The position numbers and the translations under genes were made by a program. Below the pieces are notes generated by a model, which saw nothing but the letters and a program-made list of their open reading frames with translations, had not been told where the DNA came from and ran no database searches. From Ianthella basta (Eukaryota > Porifera > Demospongiae > Verongiida > Ianthellidae): DNA of 64,000 nt. Positions 56,762 to 64,000 of the stretch are shown piece by piece. Positions within the stretch are counted from its first letter, which is position 1; each line of letters begins with the position of its first letter. The stretch spans positions 6,667,368-6,731,367 of the forward strand of contig OZ025879.1 in the NCBI GenBank assembly GCA_964019415.1, written 5' to 3'.

Positions 56762-57802
56762 TTAGTCCACACGGATGTAGAGCTCCACACGAGTAGTGGC
56801 TGTGGCTTCATTTGTTGCTGATTCATTCCCACACCAGCGCATCTCCACATCATCATTGGCGGGTTGTGTCAGCTTCTTCTTGAACCAAGGTTGGTTGAGA
56901 TTGTCACAGCAAGTGGAGCCATACGTGCAGGCAGGACCAGAGGTGCGCCACAATGGGCTTGTGAAAACATTTGAAGTGATACCAGTAGAAGAAAAGGAGA
57001 CTCCAGTGCTGCAGTAGTAGTCAGAGCCAACGAAACTGGGCACAGTTGCGGTTGTTCCACGACTAGTGCAGGGACAGACATCTGTTCTGGATGAGAGTGA
57101 ACTCCAGTATGATACCTCACCAACAACGTAGCTCCACAGGTGTTGCCGTGGTGATCCACGAGTAATCGAGATACCATCATAACGGACACTGTCAATGCTT
57201 GCTGAGGATGAAGAAAAGGCGTCCATATGGCCATACTGGTAGGCCTCCACCATTCCACAGACCTCAGTGTACTGTTGGCTGAGGCTGCCAAAGTAGACTG
57301 AGGTGCACCCAGACGATGCCCTTCTGCAATATTTTTTGCTATTTTCAGCAAACACCTCAAGTGGTGAAGGACATTCTGAGAAAGCCTGTGTCATGTCAAA
57401 GTATCCAATCCTCATCCAGACCCCCTCTCCACAGGAGGTGTGTCCACTTGGGTAGCAGTAGACTCTTTTGGTGGAGTTGTCACTTGAGTCACGAACCCAG
57501 TACCACCCATTGGTGCTCTGTGGATGGTTTCTGACTATCTCTTTGCAGCTATTAGCTGGATAGTTGTAGGACAGACCAATTGGATCACCAGGTAGGCAGG
57601 GAGCACCAGGTGTGCCAGGTGGTCCAGGTGAACCAGGAGAACCATCACTTCCAGGTGATCCAGAAGTACCAGGGATGCCGTCTCTTCCATTTCTCCCAGG
57701 AGTTCCAGGCAGCAGTGAACATGTCTGAGTAAGTCCTGCTACCATCCAGGCTGAGGCAGTCAGTATGAAGAGGACTGCAAACACTGTAGTTCCAGGTGCC
57801 AT
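56762..57802 (-). CDS. Single-exon collagen-stalk / Cys-rich-head protein C7
   Basis: Intronless, 346 aa, open. Signal peptide (MAPGTTVFAVLFILTASAWM), 12 Gly-X-Y triplets, no neck, head of C6 type in its middle (MTQAFSECPSPLEVF, CTSVYFGSLSQQYTEVCGMV, SFVGSDYYCSTG, LWRTSGPAC). Its [20 protein letters not shown] segment is of C1-C5 type, so the gene is a mosaic already. ISITHGSPR is altered to ISITRGSPR. It ends in the universal ELYIRVD. Confidence 0.87.
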   Translation of the reverse strand: MAPGTTVFAVLFILTASAWMVAGLTQTCSLLPGTPGRNGRDGIPGTSGSPGSDGSPGSPGPPGTPGAPCLPGDPIGLSYNYPANSCKEIVRNHPQSTNGWYWVRDSSDNSTKRVYCYPSGHTSCGEGVWMRIGYFDMTQAFSECPSPLEVFAENSKKYCRRASSGCTSVYFGSLSQQYTEVCGMVEAYQYGHMDAFSSSSASIDSVRYDGISITRGSPRQHLWSYVVGEVSYWSSLSSRTDVCPCTSRGTTATVPSFVGSDYYCSTGVSFSSTGITSNVFTSPLWRTSGPACTYGSTCCDNLNQPWFKKKLTQPANDDVEMRWCGNESATNEATATTRVELYIRVD

Positions 57803-59686
57803 TGTTACCTTGAGTGGGTAGGTAATAAAACTGTCAGCTTAAGAAAGTTACTGCAATGTATACACAAATTCAAATGTGTTATAGTATTCAACAATTTTTA
57901 TGTACTACACTGTGTTAACTATATGGTAGTACTGTTCCTACATAATGGGTTGTGTACTATTCCCACTGCTGTCTGTGTAAGAGTCTTTGGCAATGTCGGA
58001 CGCAGTATACATTTATTTACATGAAAGTTCAGCTGAATTGTTTGAGGTATGTATACAGAACAACCCCTTTCCAGTCACGTGGTCAAGAGTTGGAGGTTTG
58101 CGCAGGTTGGAGGTATGCGCGTAACATCTATAATAATGATTTGTATGACTGTACATATATATATGAGTATATGGTCACTGTATTGGCATATTGCCTCTAT
58201 CACATAATGCTATACTTGCATGTATGGAGGCTGAGGGGGAGCCCATCATTTGGTCATGAATGACTAGCTGTTATCTCTCATCTCTAGGTGTTACCTGAGA
58301 GCACTGCAACTCTGATTAAACTGCGATCATTACTTCTTTAACACATGCATGTGGTATCTACTGTATATGATGAAGCATGCACACGCACACAATGTATATT
58401 ATTTTGTACAGTCCAGAGCTTCTCCATTTTCTTTATTCATAATGCACTCCTGGTACAGTGTACTGTATAGTGTGGTACATGATCATGCAGACTGAGTGCA
58501 CATTAGTGCAACACCAGTTTTGTTGCAGGGTGCAAGCACTCCAAGGCAGAGGAGTTGTGGTATAGTTCCCATGTGAATAGAATAATGCCCCTGCTGTTAC
58601 TTTCAATTCTCTATTGTAGGTGTTCTTTTATATTCTGCAATGTAGTACAATGTCATACTTTCAACACAACATCCCACACAGTGTGTTCCCAAACTGCCAC
58701 CAATTGCAAGCTTCCTACTCTCATGACACAGGAATGCACTCATCCTCTTACATATACCAGTGTTGCCACTGTTCACACTGGTGTTTCCACATCTGGTACA
58801 TACTTAATCATATATTGCAGTGCCCTCTGACCCAATGCAATTATATCATTACATCTATAGCAACAGTTACAACACTCTACTTACTGTATATACCCTTCTA
58901 GTGGAGTTGCTATGCACTAGACTATATAAAAGGTTGATAACTACATAGGTACCAACTGATGGTGGTGATGGTGCTCACACAGGGATGAGTATATACGTAT
59001 ACTGTTATGCAGTATACCATGAAACCTGTCTAAGGGGGTCACTGTGTAAGGCAGCCACCTCTCTAAAGCGGCCAGCCTCCCTTTACCACAATAGCATAAC
59101 ATATGCCTCTGTAAAGCGGCCACCTCTCCATAAAGGTCAGTTACAACTGGCCCACAAGTGGCTGTCTTAGACAAGTTTCACTGTAACGGTATGCACTAGA
59201 ATAGTACCCTTGCACTCCGAGCGCATTTGGATTAGTAGCTTGCAACCCACAGGATATGCACTGCACTATACTGTACATATGTATACACCTACATGTATCA
59301 TATACAGAATATAGTATAGGATACCAGGTATGCAGGAATGTGTCACCTCTACAGTCATGTGAACTACATTCTTTTGATAGTTATTTTACCGTGCACTGTT
59401 ACATTACAGTTGCCATGTCAACAACATGGGTCACAGTTAATTGTCGATTGCAAGCCAAGAGGTACAGAATGCACTCCACTCCATGCCACATTCCAAGTGA
59501 ATGAAATGGATACAGTACACACATTGTCAGTAATACACTGCACACTACAAGCTGTTTACTGCATATCCTTCTATTCAACACTACATTACACACTGCTACT
59601 GCTGTATGCATACAAGCTACTGGTTCAGATCTAAGACTAATAAACTAACAGCAGTAGCTCACACTCTCATGTGTTTAATTCACACA
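57803..59686. other. Intergenic C7-C8
   Basis: No gene recognised. Holds a segment homologous to the C6-C7 spacer (58570-58760), the MITE at 59019-59190, and from about 59460 the 3' flank shared with C1, C2, C5 and C9. Confidence 0.6.
59019..59190. mobile_element. MITE-like element with TIRs
   Basis: Ends ATGAAACCTGTCTAAGGGGG and TTAGACAAGTTTCACTGTAA are inverted repeats; the interior has two GCGGCCA(C/G)CCTC blocks. Same family as 8145-8255. Confidence 0.65.
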
Positions 59687-60803
59687 TTAATCCACACGGA
59701 TGTAGAGCTCCACACGAGTAGTGGCTGTGGCTTCTCCTGTTGGTGACTCATTCCCACACCAGCGCATCTCCACATCTTCACTGGCAGGTTGTGTCAGCTT
59801 CTTCTTGAACCAAGGTTGGTCAGGATTGTCACAACAAGTGGAGCCAGACACACAGGAGAGACCAGAGTTGTCCCACAGACGGTCAGGGTAGAAGTGACTG
59901 TTTATAAAGCTATCCCTGCTAGGATTTCCAGAGTCGCAGTAATAGTCATCATTGAGGAAGGTTGGTAGAGTGCTGGTTGTACCTGCTGCAGTACATGGAC
60001 ACTGCAAAGAAGAGATGTTAGTAGGATTGGCATAGAGTCCACCTACATAGGTCCAGAGGTGACGCCGTGGAGAGGATCCATGAGTGATAGATATACCTTC
60101 TGCATACAAGTCATCTGGTGTTTTGTCTGCAGTTGAAGGGAAGAAAGCATCCAAACTCCCATACTGATAGCCCTCCACCATTCCACAGACTGCAGTGTAG
60201 CTCTTCCACTAGTGCACTGAAGAGGACAGATGTACATGGCAGTGCAGTCCTTCTGCAGTACCAACTCCCATTGATTGCAAAACGCTCAAGTGGTTCAGGA
60301 CACTCAGCAAGATTACTCCCCATGTCAAAGTAGCCAATCCTCATCCAGACCCCCTCTCCACAGGAGGTGTGTCCACTTGGGTAGCAGTAGACCCTTTTGG
60401 TGGAGTTGTCACTTGAGTCACGAACCCAGTACCACCCGTTGGTGCTCTGTGGGTTGTTCCTGACTATCTCCTCACAGCCTTCAGCTGGGTAGTTGTAGGA
60501 CAGACCTATTGGTTGAGGTGGAGTACAAGGAGGACCAGGTGGGCCAGGTGGACCAGGTGGTCCAGGTGGACCAGGTGGACCAGGTGGACCAGGTGCGCCA
60601 TCACTTCCAGATGATCCAGAAGTACCAGGAATGCCATCTTTCCCATCTCTTCCATCTCTCCCAGGAGTTCCAGGCAACAGTGGACAGGTCTGAGTAAGTC
60701 CTGCTACCATCCAGGCTGAGGTATTCAGTAGGAAGAGGACTACAGATACTGTGGACTGAGGTCCCATAGTTGAGACAGATGGTAAAGTGGTAGAGCTGAC
60801 CAC
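59687..60803 (-). pseudogene. Single-exon collagen-stalk protein C8, one-base frameshift
   Basis: Intronless; starts at 60803 or 60767 ([20 protein letters not shown]). About 16 Gly-X-Y triplets, including a run of GPP units, then [21 protein letters not shown] and a C1-C5-type head. One extra base near 60212 (CTTCCACTAGTGC against CTTCCCCAGTGC in C9) shifts the frame after CTSVLFSAL; the remainder (from [13 protein letters not shown] to ELYIRVD) is open in the next frame. Head also has Y-to-G and other changes (GGLYANPTNISS). Confidence 0.8.
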
Positions 60804-61759
60804 TTGTAAAAATGAATTGAGATTTATCAGCTAAATGACATGCTTGCCAATGACCATGAAGGGGTGAAGAATGCTGGAATGCACTTCCTGTGTAGATATG
60901 ACATTTCAAGCACTGCATGGGACATTCCCACAGTTGCATCCTCAAAAGTCACAGAACTATATAGCCAGCTAGCATAAGTGGACTTACAAATGCATGACAT
61001 GTAGTCTGCATACTACCCCACTGCTGGTGAGGTGCACAACTGTATATAGAGTGTGGCAGAAGCAACTACAGCAGAGCAGTGTATCTTAGGAGTATCATAA
61101 ACATGAGCTGTGTTTATCAAGTGGCAAAGATATCAAACTTCACAGCTCAAGGAAAGGAGGTGGAGTATCTTTGCCACATAATACAGCCACCTCGCAACCA
61201 CATACTAACATTGTGCTTATCAATCTGGACGGGTACACTGTGCATGCACAGTTCCACATTGTACTGTACCCCATGCATGTACCATCTGGTGTGGGGCATT
61301 CAGGGTATGACAGTCATGCATGCATGCAATGCCCAAACTGCCATCGATGTCCATTACACAAACTTAGTATATACAGTAGCTGGAGATATATGAAGTTGGC
61401 ATCATAAACCACATAAATACAGTACCAAGTGGAGTTCAAGTGCATGTTTAATTGAAGTCAGTATATATGTTATATATGTACATGTAGCAGCATAGGACAT
61501 TGTTTGTGCATCTACAGCATGTATTTCCACTTCCATGTTTCTGGGAATGTAATTAATGTACAGTATATCAACAACAATGCAGATGTAAGCACACACTCAA
61601 GTAGAATAAATATCACATTATGCGTACATAATTTCCTTCCACATTTGGAAGCAACACATCCATATACATACACAAGTGTATGAATAATACATATGATATT
61701 AGCAGATTAATAACAGAGACCATAGACAGGTCTATGCACAAATACATGCATGTATACAC

Positions 61760-61795
<36 letters not shown>

Positions 61796-61841
61796 ACATG
61801 CGCACACACACACGCACATGTACGCATGCGCACATGCACAT

Positions 61842-61899
<58 letters not shown>

Positions 61900-62489
61900 G
61901 TACTAATCTCATTGATAAAACACTTACAATGCATATGTAATTCCGTCTAATACACTTTACTGTATGACACTACCCAATAGTACTGAAAATATTATGCCAT
62001 TTTGTAGAACTGCAATATCACTTATACATGCATGCACTTGTTTCACCTATGCATACAAGCTTCTGGTATTCATATGCATGCATACAGTATAATCAACTGT
62101 AGTACCTAAGGGCCAGGGTACCACTAGCATAAATAGACCTTTGAATGGCCACAGGCAGAACAGTCTATAGTTCAATTAACACTCACTGTCACTGAGCAGC
62201 CATATTCCTGTACATGCATATACGCATGCGCCTAATCTTTATTACTATCATGTGAGAGTTAAGCCTGGCAGAGAGTACACAATGAACTCCACATTCCAAG
62301 CGGATGAAATGGATACAGTACACACATTGTCAGTAATACACTGCACACTACAAGCTGTTTACTGTATATCCTTCTATTCAACACTACATTACACACTGCT
62401 ACTGCTGTATGCATACAAGCTACTGGTTCAGATCTACGACTAATAAACTAACAGCAGTAGCTCACACTCTCATGTGTTTAATTCACACA
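60804..62489. other. Intergenic C8-C9
   Basis: No gene recognised. Contains (CA)n at 61755-61899 and, from about 62280, the 3' flank shared with C1/C2/C5/C8 (GTCAGTAATACACTGCACAC...). Confidence 0.6.
61755..61899. repeat. (CA)n microsatellite
   Basis: CA tract with central CATGCGCACATG-type interruptions between C8 and C9. Confidence 0.95.
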
Positions 62490-63512
62490 TTAATCCACAC
62501 GGATGTAGAGCTCCACACGAGTAGTGGCTGTGGCTTCATCAGTAACTGGTGACTGTTCTCCACACCAGCGCATCTCCACATCTTCATTGGCAGGTTGTAT
62601 CAGCTTCTTCTTGAACCAAGGTTGGTCGGGATTGTCACAGCAAGTGGAGCCAGACACACAGGAGGGACCAGAGTTGTCCCACAGATGGTCAGGGTAGAAG
62701 TGACCATCTCTCCAGGTATTCCTACTAGGATTATTGGAGTCGCAGTAATAGTCATTACTGAGAAAGGTTGGTAGATTGTGAGATATACTTGCTGCACTAC
62801 AGGGACACTGCTGTGAGTGAGGGTCAGTATCAGGGTTGGCATTGAGCCCCACTGCATATGTCCAGAGGTGACGCCGTGGAGAGGATCCATGAGTGATGGA
62901 TATACCTTCTGCATACAAGTCATCTGGAGTTTTGGATGCAGTTGAGTGTGCAAAGCCATCCATACTCCCATACTGGTAGCCCTCCACCATTCCACAGATT
63001 GCAGTGTAGTTCTTCCCCAGTGCACTGAAGAGGACAGATGTACATGGCAGTGCAGTCCTTCTGCAGTACCAACTCCCATTGACTGCAAAACGCTCAAGTG
63101 GTTCAGGACACTCAGCAAGATTACTCCCCATGTCAAAGTAGCCAATCCTCATCCAGACCCCTTCTCCACAGGAGGTGTGTCCACTTGGGTAGCAGTAGAC
63201 CATTTTGGTGGAGTTGTCACTTGAGTCACGAACCCAGTACCACCCACTGGAGCTTTGTGGGTTGTTCCTGACTATCTCCTCACAGCCTTCAGCTGGGTAG
63301 TTGTAGGACAGACCAATTGGTTGAGGTGGAGTACAAGGAGGACCAGGTGGGCCGGGTGGACCAGGTGGGCCATCTCTTCCATCTCTCCCAGGAGCTCCAG
63401 GCAACAGTGGACAGGTCCGAGTAAGTCCTGCTGCCATCCAGGCTGAGGCAGCCAGTATTAAGAGAACTGCAAACATTGTGAACTGAGATCCACTGGTTAT
63501 GTCAGTCGACAA
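62490..63512 (-). CDS. Single-exon collagen-stalk / Cys-rich-head protein C9
   Basis: Intronless, 340 aa, open. Start at 63512 gives MSTDITSGSQFTMFAVLLIL with a signal peptide; an internal Met (MFAVLLILAASAWM) could also serve. Only about six Gly-X-Y triplets ([20 protein letters not shown]), the shortest stalk of the family; then CTPPQPIGL, no neck, and a complete C1-C5-type head ([72 protein letters not shown]). With six triplets a stable collagen helix is doubtful. Confidence 0.87.
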   Translation of the reverse strand: MSTDITSGSQFTMFAVLLILAASAWMAAGLTRTCPLLPGAPGRDGRDGPPGPPGPPGPPCTPPQPIGLSYNYPAEGCEEIVRNNPQSSSGWYWVRDSSDNSTKMVYCYPSGHTSCGEGVWMRIGYFDMGSNLAECPEPLERFAVNGSWYCRRTALPCTSVLFSALGKNYTAICGMVEGYQYGSMDGFAHSTASKTPDDLYAEGISITHGSSPRRHLWTYAVGLNANPDTDPHSQQCPCSAASISHNLPTFLSNDYYCDSNNPSRNTWRDGHFYPDHLWDNSGPSCVSGSTCCDNPDQPWFKKKLIQPANEDVEMRWCGEQSPVTDEATATTRVELYIRVD

Positions 63513-64000
63513 TGTGGCAGTGTATCCATGAAATCACACGTGTGTATTACGTTAACTAGATGAGATCACATTCTTTGCTAGAATTGCAGAGTAGGCTTCC
63601 TATAATTGGCTAATACCTGAATTGATGTATACTATGAACAGTGGGCAATGGGGACACGAGCAGCGGTGTGATATAGTTAGCTTCCTAGTATGCATTACAC
63701 ATGTATTCAGACTGAGTGTCAATGCCATGTAACTTAATGCTATAATATATTGTTACATGAGGAAGCCATACATCAAAGCAAACTGCAGTGTGCTAATTTC
63801 GCATAACGCCACTGTTTACGCTTTCACACCTCATAACACACTGTGTCGAGTGGGGCTCTTATTTGCTAACCCAATCACTTTTTAGCTTTAAACAAACGTT
63901 TTGTTTACTGCTTTAGCAAAATGCCTTTGATATTCATCACCTTGTGAACTTTCTCATGAACATTGGCTCTGGAATGATGAGTGCTTGACACTTGGAAGCA
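63513..64000. other. Upstream region of C9, no gene seen
   Basis: AT-rich sequence with no supported gene; presumably contains the C9 promoter. Confidence 0.5.

Overview
This is a gene-dense, intron-rich animal genome segment. Short introns, very abundant (CA)n/(GT)n tracts, many short Gly-X-Y (collagen) genes and clear animal orthologues (SCYL3, TRAIP, DHX33) suggest an early-branching marine invertebrate, most likely a sponge. That assignment is inference; no lineage-diagnostic gene was found.

Layout. (1) 1-11071, minus strand: three tandem paralogues of a secreted/ER-type JmjC (cupin_8) protein. The first runs off the left edge, the second is complete and ends in RDEL, and the third is complete but has lost the HxD iron ligands. 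(2) 11184-16424, plus: a SCYL3 (PACE-1) pseudokinase gene sharing a 112-bp divergent promoter with the third JmjC gene. (3) 16718-20166, minus: TRAIP, a RING E3 ligase. (4) 20238-30280, plus: a complete 14-exon DHX33 (DEAH helicase) gene, 71 bp from the TRAIP start. (5) 30500-53800: the 3' half of DHX33 is repeated in tandem as progressively damaged copies. (6) 24311-63512, minus: nine paralogues (C1-C9) of a secreted protein with a signal peptide, a Gly-X-Y collagen stalk and a Cys-rich globular head. C1-C5 also have a helical neck. C1 lies antisense inside DHX33 intron 6, C2-C5 lie inside the duplicated DHX33 fragments, and C6-C9 are single-exon copies beyond them.

The most striking feature is the coupling of DHX33 and the collagen genes. 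The intact DHX33 carries a collagen copy broken by two frameshifts (C1). The duplicated DHX33 pieces are pseudogenes (frameshift, in-frame stop, lost exons), yet three of the four collagen genes they carry are fully open (C2, C3, C5). The helicase seems to have been duplicated as a passenger while the collectin/ficolin-like family expanded. C8 and C9 join a C6/C7-type N-terminus to a C1-C5-type head, so recombination has kept reshuffling the array.

Non-coding structure includes two large 30-bp minisatellites in the same DHX33 intron of copies 2 and 4, a 45-bp palindromic satellite in intron 6 interrupted in copy 2 by a fold-back insertion, several hairpin/MITE-like elements, a LINE remnant and many dinucleotide tracts. 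Gene models were spliced by eye from reading-frame continuity, GT-AG sites and comparison among paralogous copies; exon ends may be off by a few bases. Tandem near-identical copies could also partly reflect assembly of two haplotypes.
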